Of a stretch of 64,000 nt of DNA, positions 1-11,249 are shown piece by piece. The notes under the pieces were generated by a model, which saw only the letters and a list, made by a program, of their open reading frames with translations, made no database searches and was not told the DNA's origin. The DNA is from Papaver somniferum (taxonomy: Eukaryota > Streptophyta > Magnoliopsida > Ranunculales > Papaveraceae). The position numbers and the translations under genes are program-made. The first letter of the stretch is position 1. Each line of letters begins with the position of its first letter. The stretch spans positions 174,973,690 through 175,037,689 of the forward strand of contig NC_039362.1 of the NCBI RefSeq assembly GCF_003573695.1, in the 5' to 3' direction.

Positions 1-1
1 A

Positions 2-340
2 GAGGCTTTCTGGCAACAAGTTTTTGCAATATTCTCTGCAGAAACAGGGAACCTGAGGGGCCGTGACATTAACAAATTGTATCATCGTTTTCAAATAATT
101 TCTCATGTCGTCCAGCAATTTCTTGCTATGGTAACAGAAGTTAACCAAAATAGGATTAACGGTGAAACTGGAGATGAATTAATCCAAAGAGTTGGATTGA
201 TGTGACAGCAAGTTAACAGGGGACCTTTTCCGTACTTAGCTTGTACTAACATCCTTAGAGTTCTTCACAGTTTAAACCCCTTATGCACTCTAGATGCTCC
301 TCCATCCGCACCACAAGTCGTTCCTCCAGCCGCTCCATGA
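2..340 (+). pseudogene. Myb/SANT-like (Harbinger ORF1 / 'GST T3-like') protein, C-terminal part, broken
   Basis: Reading from base 2 gives a protein that opens with FWQQVFAIFSAETGN and continues with RDINKLYHRFQIISH. This is the second half of the Myb/SANT-like domain of plant 'glutathione S-transferase T3-like' / NAM-associated proteins, many of which are ORF1 partners of PIF/Harbinger transposases. The frame has an in-frame TGA at 203-205 and otherwise runs to TGA at 338-340, ending in a Pro/Ala-rich tail. The start lies outside the window. Similar domains occur at 1303-2167, 23.97-24.57 kb and 45.47-45.96 kb. The family call rests on the FW...F...R...L..RF pattern and is moderately sure; the nonsense codon suggests decay. 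Confidence 0.5.
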
Positions 341-1302
341 ATGAGGATGTTTTACTCCTTACTTCCTATGATTTAGTAGTAGTTAAGTCTAATGTAATTA
401 ATGTTTAATCGAAGTTAATGTGAGACTAATGTAACGTTTAATGAAATCTAATGTTGTTTGACATAAACATAAGAGTGGTGCAAATACATAGAGTTTTCCA
501 CTAATTAAGTTGATGTTAACATTACAATGGTGAAACACTTAAACAACCCACTCCAACTTAAAACACGAAGGACATTCCCATAATTGTTTTTCATGTGTGT
601 TCTTCTGTAGAGGTGCGCAAATACATAAAAAAAATTCAATTAGGGATCGAGCATTCACTAATCATCTCTTTTGTAAACTCTACTTCTCTATAATGATCGG
701 GTTGTGGCTTCTTCAACCTGACTTTGAACCTCAAGTTTCTCCAAGATGATGCCAACTTGTGGTCTTCTTGCTCCTTAATAACATCAGCTAACATTCGTGG
801 TTCTGCACGTCAGTTACGATCTTGACATTGCAAATACCTGATATTTTCTAGTTCTAATTCAACGACCATTATGTTTGTCGAACAACCAACTTGTGGACAC
901 TTGGAATACATCCAAGGAAATTTCATGAGACTGAGCATCCATGAAACATAATTGACAAAACCTCTTTTGCTTCCACACATAATATTTGTTTTCCTTTGTT
1001 TTTGGAAAACATTGTGTTCGATGAAGAATGTTAAGAAAATATTGGGAAAACGATTTCAGATGAGAATGTTTTTGGTTGTGTTTGGAAAATATTGGAGAAA
1101 ATGTATGATATATATAAGGATAAATATGAACGTTACAATGGAGACGTTTTCTCGTCTCACAATTGGCCGATCGGCGTTGGTGGAGCCAACAACGGCTAGT
1201 ATCAACCAACGACTTTCATTCCATTCCATATAAATTTTGCGATTTCAACTCCAAAACCACACCTCCAATGCACAAAAATCTCAAAAAATGCTTGTTTGAA
1301 TC
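341..1302. other. intergenic, no gene recognised
   Basis: A+T-rich sequence without a convincing reading frame. The two short overlapping frames near 859-1233 on opposite strands have no recognisable domain and no plausible splice structure. Confidence 0.5.
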
Positions 1303-2167
1303 TGTGGTACTAAATTTACTCATGAAGAGGATTTAGCTATATGCAAAGCCTACGTTTTTCATAAGGGAGAAAATTTTTTGCGCGATCAAGACATGTCAGA
1401 CGCATCTTTTTGGTAGAAGATTTTCACAATGTTCGTCACACAAACGGGGAACCCCGAAAACTGCGATGCTCGTGGTTTGTGTCTTCACTTTCATTCAATT
1501 AATCGTTATGTCACGCCATTCATTGATCGTGTAAGGGAAATTGATCAAGAAAAGTTTGTCGGTGTGACCGAAGGTGAAGTGATCCAAACAGCTCTGGATA
1601 ATTGGGAAGAAGCTCACGACGAACCTTTTCCTTACGAAGCTTGTTTCAGCATTCTAAAAAATGGTCCATCTCAATCAATTCTTCACTACATCATAACGGC
1701 CCTCCCTATCTTTAGTATGAAAGAAGATGTTACTCTTGTTCGATGTTGGATACATCATATGGGCACTCGGGATAACGATGATCATTTCTGGGAAAGAGTG
1801 TTGCAAAAGTTTGTAGCGTTGCGGAACCAATACATAAGAAACAAGAAGTGCCTAGAACTAAGATTTTCATTCATTACTAATGATGTCAAACATTATACAG
1901 AAGTTTTATGGACGGTTCACCGTGGTAGTTCTCGATTGTCCAACCAAGAACTGGTGAGTATATATCTTAAAACTTTTGTCCTCATTGAGAAACTGCATCA
2001 TAAAATATCTTAAGTAACTTGTTGTTTCTTTTTTTCATAAAACTATCGCTCAAATCAAGTTTACTGAAGAAAACGGAGTAGAATTTAAGCATTTTGAATG
2101 CTATGAACTCTGTAGAGATAATGTCGCCGGATTCGATGTGTTTTGGCGATATTGTTGTCGTTATTAA
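1303..2167 (+). pseudogene. Two-domain Myb/SANT-like (Harbinger ORF1-like) protein, broken
   Basis: The frame opens without an ATG at about 1303 with the motif TKFTHEEDLAICKAYV, then reaches an in-frame TAG at 1414-1416 directly after the conserved FW, then runs open through 1429-1951. A GTGAGT donor follows QEL near 1952. A second exon near 2041-2167 continues with IAQIKFTEENG, FKHFECYELC and a stop at 2165-2167. The protein holds the same domain twice: EEDLAICKAY...FW...FPYEACFSILKN, then KEDVTLVRCW...FWERV...FKHFECYELC. Known relatives usually have one domain. No clear start codon is in frame, so the copy is called a pseudogene. Confidence 0.5.
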
Positions 2168-2684
2168 ATTAATTACTATATATGTGAGTCTAAATATAAA
2201 TCCAATCCCTTAATATAAAACTTAAGTCCAAATATTTTCATTAACTAATATTACTGCCACTTCTTATACAAATTATAAACTTAGACAATAATAACAACTC
2301 AATTAAGTACATCAATAAAAATCTATCACAATCTTTGGCCTCCGGGTTTTCTTTATCCGACGTAACTTCTATTTAACGCACTCTTGAAAAGTTTCTCCTT
2401 TGTTGTTGAATTTTTGGTTGTTAACTTTCAAAACTGAAGCTTATATTTTCTTATTAACGAAACATTTTGTTGGATTAACTTCTAAAACTTGGATAGATCT
2501 TTCCTTTTTACCATTTTCAATTTTTTGTTGAAATGATCACAGAACATCCTCAAGTTTTTCTTCACAGAAAAGAGAAATTGCCTTATGAGACATTTCAAAA
2601 GAAATATTAGTGAAAAAAATTCAAGAGAAAATTGAATTTTGGTGTGAGTTGTATGTTTAAATGGGTTGGATATATATAGGGTAC
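2168..2684. other. intergenic, no gene recognised
   Basis: A+T-rich DNA with no open frame of interest; it ends at the left arm of the hairpin described next. Confidence 0.5.
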
Positions 2685-2939
2685 AATATGCTTGTACAGG
2701 TGGATGGCCAAACTGAGTTTTGGGAAGTGGGGAGAGGGTTTCTTAAATCCAAATAAGCCGGACGGCTCAATTGGAGATGGCCGGCTCAATGTGCTCTGAT
2801 CCTCGATTCACAGGGCACCGAGTCTCGGCCCAATAAAAGCCGCTCGTCTCCAACTGAGCCGTCCGGCTTATTTGGATTTAAGAAACCCTCTCCCCACTTC
2901 CCAAAACTCAGTTTGGCCATCCACCTGTACAAGCATATT
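2685..2939. repeat. Near-perfect inverted repeat (93-bp arms, 69-bp loop)
   Basis: Bases 2685-2777 are the reverse complement of 2847-2939, with a single mismatch seen (CAATTG in the left arm against CAACTG in the right), around a 69-base spacer. A transcript from either strand would fold into a long hairpin. Arms this well matched suggest a recent inverted duplication. It could be a young hairpin-RNA/MIRNA-like locus or a fold-back transposon fragment. There is no evidence for expression here. Confidence 0.85.
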
Positions 2940-4072
2940 TTCAAATTTATTATGTCCCATTGGACTTGCTCTAAGAACCTAAAACCTTCATCTAAACTGG
3001 GACCGAATGAGGAGCTTCCAATGCAGGGACAAATCAGTTAATTATTGAGAAAAATAGGAAAAAGCCTTCAAGTAATTATTACGAGACTTGTAAAAAACCT
3101 AAAACCTTCATCTAAACCGGATGGAAGGAGAAACTGTTGATAAATCACTTTAGTGATAATTTGAAAAATATACGTTTTTTTAACCTCGTTTTTTATTAAT
3201 ACCCCCGTTTTTTTAAAAATTTTCTAAAGTTCCCTCACAGTTTAGTTTTTCATCCCAGTTAGTCAATACTAGTATACTTTTTTATAAAATTTACTTATTT
3301 ACCCTTTACCTGTTAGTATGTTGACCTTCTACATCATATTTATAGCTTGTCGAGCTCGGTTCAAGATCGTGTCATCATTTTCAGGTTCGTTTCATCATTC
3401 CCCAAAAAGGTTCATCATTACCAAGTGTCTTGGTGTTTTTGATTGGTGGAGAATCTTCTACAACATTTTTCAAGTTAGTCGAGACCGGTTCAGGGTCTTT
3501 ACACCACTTTCAGATTCCTCAAGCCTGGTTCAGGATCATTACACCCGCTTTCAGGATCGTCGAATCACTTACCCTCCCTACCAAGGAGATGTGTTCAGGG
3601 GTATATAGGACTTTCAATAAGTGATATAACTTCCACCTAGCATTTAACTGGATGAAAGTTGTTATATGAAGAAAAAAACGGTCACACAGAAGGGTACTTG
3701 GTAAAATTTGTAAAAGACAAAGGCACTTTTGGCGGGTACTTTTCAAATGGGGGTACTTTATAAATATTCCCACCATTTTATCGAGTTTTGGGGAATTTTA
3801 TGTGAAATCAAAAAACTAAACCCAGAGTATAACCAAAAACTCAAAGAAATAATAAGTAAATAAAAAAAGAAGAACGACCTATTTCCCCATAAACCAAAAC
3901 TCTAACATAAGTTGTGACATAATAATAACATATAAAAAGGCTCATATTTTAAGTTCGCTTTGAAAACACAAAAACGTTAAAACAACCCTATGTCTGACTA
4001 ATGACATCCCGACAATTCTATGACACTATGAGATGAGCTGGACATTAAAAAAATTTGACATCCGACTTCTAT
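2940..4072. other. intergenic, no gene recognised
   Basis: The segment has homopolymer-rich stretches near 3170-3240 and a loose repetition of 'TTCA(A/G)GATC...TCATCA' at 3350-3580. The overlapping short frames here have no domain. No boundaries of a mobile element could be fixed. Confidence 0.4.
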
Positions 4073-5599
4073 TTAGAAGAAGAACGATTTTTTGGGGACC
4101 ATGGTTTTATTTTGGGTAAAAGCATTAGAAGTAATTTTAGGTCATCCCATATCTAGTTATTTATTTAATACCTAATCTACCCTCTTAATTAATTTTAGGT
4201 TATGATTAGTGAATGATTTAGTTAAAAACAATTAGTGAGATTAAATTAAAAGATGGGTTTACTATTAGTTGAGTAGAATTATTGAGAGAGTAGAGTTAGA
4301 GAAGATGAAGGACAAAAACATGGAAAATAATTATTTTTTTCCAATTCACTAAATTTGAGTATTCAAATGATGAAAACTCATCTGATTCTTCATTTCCATC
4401 GTCTCCTAGAATATTTGTTAATCTTCAAAATGATCCGGATTTGAACTGGATTTTGAACAGTTCGGTTACTTTATATGAAGAACAAGTAACCGAACTCATC
4501 TGAAGCTGTAGTTCGGTTGCCCCGTGAAATGAACAAGTAATCGACCTCATCTGAAAGTGTAGTTCGGTTACTTGTTCCAAACACGCAGGTTACCGAACTC
4601 TCAAATAATAGAATTTCTAGGAGTTACAACGTTATGTTCGGTTGGTTCTCAACTAACCGAACTTTGGTGTACAAAGTTCGGTTGGTTCGCAAACTGCATG
4701 CACTTTTGATCTAACCGAACTTTACGTAATATAAGAGTATATAAGTTTACAAAGTTCGGTTCTTTCGCAAACTTGAACCTAACAGCTAACCAACCGAACT
4801 CTGAGTTCGGTTTCTGCGATAAAATTGTGAAGTTACCGAACTTAACAAACAAAAAAAATGTGAAGTTCCAGCGTCTATTGGCTAAGTTCGGTTACTTTGT
4901 AGTTTTAATTTTTTTTTGCGAAACAACCGAACAGAGAGTTCGGTGACTTAGTTTTAAATCCAATACAACCGAACTGTTCTTCGTGTTCTTCATTTTCAAG
5001 AAGTTCGGTTAGTAAACTAGGGTTTTTTGGAAAATCGGCCTAACCGAACATGGCTATGTAACTCCTATTAAAACCTTATTTTGATGATTTCTATTCGATT
5101 GAAGCAATCAAAATCAAATTAAAGTGAAGGGTTTGTTGGAAAATACATCCGGAGTGGTCCCATGGAAGAATCAGGTTGCGACTGGCGTCTTTTATACTCG
5201 ATAAAATTATTATGTAACCGAACTTAATTGTGATTGCATTGATGTTGTTACATTTCTTAAATAGGCGGTGGCGGTGGTGGTGGAAGGAGGAGGTGGTGGT
5301 AATCGGTGGTTGGTGGTGGTGATAATCGGAGGTGGTGGTGGTGGTAATCGGCGGTGGTGGGCGGTGGTGGTGGTGGTGGTAATCGGTGGTTGGTGATGGT
5401 GATAATCGGAGGTGATGGTGGGAGGAGGTGGTGATTATATATAGGTGGTTATTAGGTTGGTTTTAAATTAAATTAGATTAAGGATAAGTTAGTCATTTCA
5501 ACATTTTAGGGCACCCCTTATAACTATAGGGAAGGTGGCCTAATAAAATCATACTCCCCTCAAAAAAGCCATGGTCCCTAGAAAATCATTCTAGAAGAA
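4073..5599. mobile_element. Non-autonomous Mutator-type element with AGTTCGGTT motif array
   Basis: The element occupies 4082-5590. Its ends are inverted repeats sharing GGGACCATGG (left GATTTTTTGGGGACCATGG, right complement GATTTTCTAGGGACCATGG). It is flanked by a 9-bp TSD with one mismatch: TTAGAAGAA at 4073-4081 and CTAGAAGAA at 5591-5599. Inside, roughly 4460-5240, the motif AGTTCGGTT and its complement AACCGAACT recur many times in both orientations; 5260-5440 is a GGTGGT minisatellite. No coding sequence is seen. A 9-bp TSD is typical of Mutator-like elements; the motif array is probably a subterminal transposase-binding array (inference). Confidence 0.7.
5260..5445 (+). repeat. GGTGGT / AATCGGTGGT minisatellite
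   Basis: G-rich tandem repetition of GGTGGTGGT blocks separated by AATCGG(C/T/A)GGT, lying inside the non-autonomous element. Slippage-prone and asymmetric (G on the plus strand). Confidence 0.85.
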
Positions 5600-6301
5600 T
5601 CAGATCACTATCAGGGGGTCTAAAATTGCAAAAATGAGCTTGGAAGTCCAAAGTCTGTGAAAATGTAGGCTTGAGTCGGATAGGGTATGCAACTGGACTG
5701 CATCCGGCACTGATTAGATTAGATGCTGCCTTAGCGGATTCGGATCTCGAAGCAGGTTCAAAGAAAAACAAAACACACCACATAAAAACCACCACCTCAC
5801 ATCTCTTTGAATATTGAGACCCAAAATTTACTCATTTTGAGACTGCAACTCGTCTACTCCGTCACACATCGGTGGTTTACGGAACAAAATCAAATCCAAT
5901 AGAAAAATGAAGTCGTTTTTTCTGAAATAACAGAAATTTCAGACTAAAACAATACAACATTCCGCCTTTTATCAACGTTTTTTCCTTCGCTTCAAATTGG
6001 GGATTTGGGTTTTCTCCAAATACAAACCCTAGAAATTAAATTGCTGGAATTGGAAGAATCACTGTAGTTGAAGAACACAGTATCAGGTAAATCATTTATA
6101 ACCTTACTTCTTCTCTAGAAATTTGGTGTTCTAATGGTGTCTGAACTTAGAATTTGGAGTTTTGCTGTAAATTTATTTTGAGTTATTCTTCCTTTTAAAA
6201 TGAAATTAGGGTATAAAAATTGGGGGTTTGCTATAAATTCAGACACTTCTGTTTGGGTTTTGATTGGATGTCAAATGTTTTAGTATATTTTTTGTTTTCA
6301 G
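5600..6301 (+). promoter_or_regulatory. Promoter/5' UTR region of copy A with a 5' UTR intron
   Basis: No other gene is present here. From about 5985 the sequence resembles 50990-51124 upstream of copy B (shared GGGGATTTGGGTT and AACCCTAGAAA). A conserved 5' UTR intron appears to run from GT at 6087 (after TATCAG) to AG at 6300-6301 (TTTTGTTTTCAG). Copy B has the same arrangement (51125-51442). Conservation of both splice sites supports a transcribed leader. Confidence 0.5.
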
Positions 6302-6318
6302 CTGCTTAAAATTGAAAT

Positions 6319-9300
6319 ATGAGGTCGAAGAGACTGGAACTTCAAGAAGCTCAGCAGAAGCAGAAGAAGAAGCTGTCAACAACAAAATCATCTTCTGCAA
6401 GCGTCAATGGCAGTTGGGCAAACGAAATTGTGAGCATTGCGGCGGATGCAAGTGTCAAAGCGGTTGCTCTCAAGAAGAAGAGGTTGTCAACAACTAAACC
6501 ATCTTCTGCATTTGTAAATGGCATTAGGGAAAACGAGATTGCGACCGATCCAGTGGACGAAAGACTCATTGATGACATGCCTGATGCTGGGGGTGATATT
6601 AGAGATGAAGATACCGACAGGGTTGATTCTTGGAGCGATGCTAGAGATGAAGATGCTGGCACGCTTGATACTGGGAGAGATGCACGAGATGAAGATGCTG
6701 ACATACTATATGGGGATGGAAACGGGGAAATGCAATTTGCAGAAGACCAATCGTTACCCACCAAATCTGATGAAAATGCTGACATGCTTGGCGCGAATGA
6801 AAGGGTTAACATGCAATTTGTGGAAGACCAATTGTTACCCACCAACTCTGACAAAGTTGCAGGTTCGTCAAGGAAAAGGAAACGGGATATGGTCCAAAGA
6901 CAAGTAACTGACCCTCATAGCGAGTCTAATAATGCAAACTGCACCGATAATGGCCAAGGAAGCACTTCTATGCCATCAGGTGAGTACTTGCATACTGTAA
7001 CTTGGTAACTAGTCATTTACTTGTATGTTGAAGTATATTTTCATGTTCTGTACACTTCATTTAATAGGTATGCGTAAATTGGTTATATTCGACAAATATG
7101 GGCGGCCTTGTGATGTTGGGTCAGAAGTATTTGCAACGGATATTGGTAGGATAGTACGAGTGCACTGTCCTCCTGCGATTGAGTCTTGGACAAAAGTTCC
7201 AAACAGCATGAAAGAGAATATATGGAAAGATATTGTTGTGAGTGAATTTCAGTTTACTTTTGTTGTCTTAAAGTCTTTATAATCAGTACATGATATGGAC
7301 ATTGTCTTTGCAGATGAAGTATGTCGTACCTGAAATTTATAAGCCTAGTGTTTTGTTAAGGGCTAACAAAGCTTATAAAAATTGGAAGCGTCAGCTGCGA
7401 GTGGAGTTGGATAAACATGAGACCATTGCTGAGAGGAAAAGAAATATGCCAAAACGTATGATCAAAAAGAGAGAAGATTGGGAGAGTTTTGTTGATTTCT
7501 GCAATACTGATGAGGATAGGAAACGTCGTGCAATTGGTAAAAAAGCTAGAGAAGGTCTTGAATTTTTACATTCATGTGGCAGGAAAGGAATTCATCGCAA
7601 AATATATGACTTGGTAAAAATTTGTGTCATTTACTTACAGGTTTTTATAAAATCTTGTGTTCCTTTTATAAAATGCATTTTGTGTCATCTCATGTAGGAA
7701 AAAGAGAGTCCAACTGGTGAAGTTACCAGAGCTGCGATATTTCTTGACACCCATATTTCCAAGAAAATAAATGATCCTGAATCGTCTTCAATCTCAGATA
7801 TTAAAATGGTAAGCTTAATCATCTCCTTTGTCATACTGTTAGAGTATTACTTCCTAGTTTATGTAGGTATGGTTCTAAATGACTTTGTCCTTGCAGAGAT
7901 TAATTAAAGAGCTTGTAGAAGCTAATCCAGACGGTCAAAAAGACATTGGCAACGATGCTGTCACATTGGTTAGTGAAACAAAAAACTTAAGTGTATCTTT
8001 TGTACTCTTCAATTTTCTTTACTGGTGAAATACGACTCTTTCTTTCTTTCTTAGGTATGTGGACGTGATACAAGAGGTGTTGTATTAGGCATGGGAGGAG
8101 GTGTTTCGATTACTAAGGTACGTGCTTCGGCGGCAAGTGTTGAGACTCTTCGCAAAGTACAGCAAGAAAACAAGAGTCTGCAGTCTGATATCCATTTACT
8201 CCGAACACAGTATGGATTACCCACGCCAAATCATACTTCTACGCTCCAAACACGTGATGAATTACCTGCACAAGATTATACTACTCCACCGTATACTCTA
8301 TCTGCGTCTGATGTCCATTCACTCCGAACACACTTTGGACTATCCACACCAGCTCATGCTTCTACACCATCAAATCAATCTGCGTCTGACATCCATTTAC
8401 TCCGAGCACACTATGAATTACCCACACAAAATCATACTTTTACACCATCAAATCTATCTGCGCCACACACACAAAATCGTACTTGTAGACCATCAAATCA
8501 ATCTGCGTCTCAGGTAAAAATTTATATGATTCTTACAAATTGAATTTACATTCAGAATTCAGTTCTGCAATAGAAAGTAGAAACGACTCTTGTCATCCTA
8601 AGTTGAAATGTAAATCACTCTGCACCATTTAGTATGTCATTCTAATATGTAACTGTTTCAAAGTTCTACACCTCACACTCCACAGTAGCATATATAGAGA
8701 TTAAAAATTGATTACTGACTTACCTTGTTCATTTTTTAATTTCAAGATTGCTGTTGTGATTGTTTGCTCTAGTTATTGGTTAACTTCGTATACCTGCAAT
8801 AGGATAAGTTGAACCTCTGTTGAAACCACGAAATAAGAAGTTCAAAGTAACCAATGATTTGTTTCGGTTTCACTCACCTCTCTGCATATATATATGTTAG
8901 CATATGCTTTTCTGTATTTTGTGTTGCTGAATGTACACTCTTTGTTTGATGGATGTAGGCACCTGGCACGTCCAACTTGCCTGGTCGTTCACGCTTGGCA
9001 CCTGATTTGTCCAACTTGCCTGTCCGTACACGTTTGGCACCTAATGGGTCCAACTCGCCTGTTCTTTCACGTTTGGCACCTCCTGCGTCCAGCTTGCCTG
9101 CCAGTTCATGTTTTATAAAGAACTTCAAAGGAAAAACCATTGCTTTAGGTAGTATCAACACTGCTGATCCACCAATGGAAAATGTCCATAGTTTGATTAT
9201 CGAAGAAATATTTGACAGAAACGCAGAATTATTTGATCAAGATGGGAAGCTTGGAGATATTCTGATCGGTGGCGTGATTACTTGGCCAAAAGCATGTGTT

Positions 9301-9528
9301 GTATCCAACTTCCCTGCTAGCTCATGTTTCATAAGAAACTTCAAAAGAAGAATCATCGCTTTCGGTAATTTCAACACTGCTGATCCACCGATGGAAGATG
9401 TCTACAGTGTAATCGTCAAAGAAATTTATGACAAAGATGCAGAATTATTTGATGAAGATGGGAAGCTTGGAGACATTATGATTGGTGGCGTGATTAATTG
9501 GCCAAAAGCATGTGTTAAGCCTTGTTGA
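6319..9528 (+). CDS. Copy A: Transposase_24-like protein with two DUF8039-like domains, 7 exons
   Basis: The proposed exons are 6319-6979, 7068-7237, 7314-7613, 7698-7808, 7897-7968, 8055-8513 and 8959-9528. All introns are GT/AG, and together they encode 780 residues without a stop. The N-terminus (MRSKRLELQEAQQKQKKK) is basic, then has two short repeats and an acidic DED-rich stretch. Residues about 222-470 include IFDKYGR, VRVHCPPAIESW, NIWKDI, REDWESFVDFCNT, GEVTRAAIFLDTH and GRDTRGVVLGMGGGVS. This order fits the plant Ptta/En-Spm Transposase_24 family. A short coiled coil (ETLRKVQQENKSL) and Ser/Pro repeats follow. Residues 642-705 and 714-777 are two copies of a domain resembling DUF8039 (CFIKNF...DGKLGD...WPKAC). 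The start is chosen because copy B conserves it. It is likely nuclear; whether it is transposon-derived or domesticated is not decided. Confidence 0.75.
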
Positions 9529-9876
9529 TATAATGTTTTCCATTTCTTGCAACTAATAACTAGAACGTCTAAATGTGTAATCCCGGCAACTGTTGCTTTT
9601 TGGGTTCTAGTTTTAGAAGTTTTTCCTATATCCTGGCAACTATTGACCTGAGACCAAGTGTGTGCAGTTGCAGAAAAGAGCCCATGAAAATTTCAAAAAA
9701 TATTGAGTTGCTGCAGTTGTCGAAGAAAAAAAAATTCTTTAGCACATCAATTTGCAATTTCAATGCAGAGTAATAATGTCTGTCCTTTTAATGAAATTTG
9801 TCGGGTGTTTTTCTGCATCTATAAACGACTGTCCTGTCCATTGGTTACTTAGTTGGGAAAATGGGGAATATGCCCC
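9529..9876. other. 3' flank of copy A
   Basis: Probable 3' UTR and spacer. A short frame at 9573-9773 has no recognisable domain. No convincing poly(A) signal could be assigned. Confidence 0.4.
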
Positions 9877-10702
9877 AAAATCAACCTAGTTTAATTGGGG
9901 GCCAAACATTTTAATTGGATGCCTTGCACTAGAGGACAAAAAAGATCACCCAATCCTAATTTGGGTCACCCCTTAAAAAAATATTTTCCGAATGGCTAAA
10001 ATGTCCCTAAATAATTAGTGATAATCTTAATTAATTAATGATAATCTGATTTAATTAGAGTTTAATTTTTTTTTCCAGATCTTTTGTTTGCAATTTTGTG
10101 TCTGATTTTTTTTTGCCTAGATCTATATGAAAAGTCGTCATGGTATTGAAAATTTTCAGTGACGACCCTAAACAGTCGTTAATTTTTCGATTGTAATAGT
10201 GACAATTCTAAACTGTCGAAGATTCATTAATGGCGGAAATGTACGACAATTTTGAGTCGTCATAAACATAATCAATTCCCTGACGACCCTTTGGAAGAGT
10301 CGTTATTGTTTTAATTATGTATATGACGACTGTAAACAGTCGTTAATATTTTAGAAGTGTCGTTAAAAACAATCGTTAGTCTCTAAAAAGAGTCGTTATC
10401 TTCATCGTTAATGGCGGAAATGTACGACAGTTTAGAGTCGTCATATACGTAATCAATTCGCTGACGACACTTTGAAAGAGTCGTTATTGTTTTAATTATG
10501 TATATGACGACTTTAAACTGTCGTTAATGTCTATGAAGGGTCGTTAGTTAGGGTCGTCATTTGAAAAAATAAATAAAATAGTCAACGGTAAAACAATATA
10601 TTCACGATCGGATTAATACGCCCTGAAAATTTTGGGGTGCAAATAAAATGTCATGGCCCCCAATTAGTTTCTTTGGCCCCCAATCAAACGAAGAAAATCA
10701 AC
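9877..10702. mobile_element. Non-autonomous Mutator-type element with AGTCGTTA/TGACGAC motif array
   Basis: The element spans 9886-10693 between two perfect copies of a 9-bp TSD, AAAATCAAC (9877-9885 and 10694-10702). Its termini are inverted: left CTAGTTTAATTGGGGGCCAA, right complement CTTCGTTTGATTGGGGGCCA. From about 10130 to 10560 the motifs TGACGAC and AGTCGTTA (GACGACT and complement) recur in both orientations. There is no coding sequence. The 9-bp TSD fits Mutator-like elements. Confidence 0.75.
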
Positions 10703-10879
10703 TGCAATCTAGGGGATATGTTCCAAGATTCCAGTTCTCGGGAATATGCCTGACTGTCAACTTTTCCATCCATGGACGTTAATCAGTCAATTTATGCATA
10801 GTCAATTTATGCACACATGTGGGATTAGACGTGTGAGATGAAAGACAGATATACCCTTCACCACTAGATAATTAACAAC

Positions 10880-11080
10880 CCAATAAAGGTGCCGGACGGA
10901 CAAATTTTGGCGAGTCTGGCCGGGTCGGCATGTCCAATAAACAGACCAAGGCTTCTATGAATTCTAGCTAGTCCAGCCTGTGCCTGAAGAATTTTTATTT
11001 GAGTGCCGGCATTCCAAAAATATGTCATTCTCGCGGCAGGACCGGTTTCCTTTTTCAACCCGATTTATTTGTTCAGATGA
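10880..11080 (+). repeat. Segmental-duplication arm 1 (matches 14925-15125)
   Basis: This stretch closely matches 14925-15125 (shared blocks AATAAACAGACC, GAATTCTAGCTAGTCCAGCC, ATTCCAAAAATATGTCATTC, ACCGGTTTCCTTT). Both precede gene remnants, and a TATA-like TATAAATATGG lies just downstream at about 11081. With 12640-12790 versus 19067-19230 it marks a duplicated segment of which the two copies now hold different contents. Confidence 0.7.
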
Positions 11081-11249
11081 GTATAAATATGGAACCCGGT
11101 TTCTTTTCTCAAAACTCCTAAGAGTAGGAATTTATCTTCTATACATAGAGAGGGGGTAAAATACAGATTTCCGGCTACATGAAACCTCTCTTTGTTCTTG
11201 TTAAACAAACAAGTAGGCAACAGCTCTGATACTGGTGTTTGAGCTTACC

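Noticed and set aside
3318..3776. Overlapping frames on both strands suggestive of a small gene
   Set aside because: They derive from loosely repeated 'TTCAGGATCATTACACC'-type DNA; no domain or splice evidence.
4460..5240. Spaced AGTTCGGTT repeats considered as a CRISPR-like array
   Set aside because: Repeats are short, occur in both orientations with irregular spacing, and lie in a plant transposon with inverted termini and TSD.
6351..6854. 167-residue minus-strand Ser-rich frame (and the similar one at 51751-52578)
   Set aside because: Reverse shadows of the repetitive, acidic exon 1 of copies A and B.
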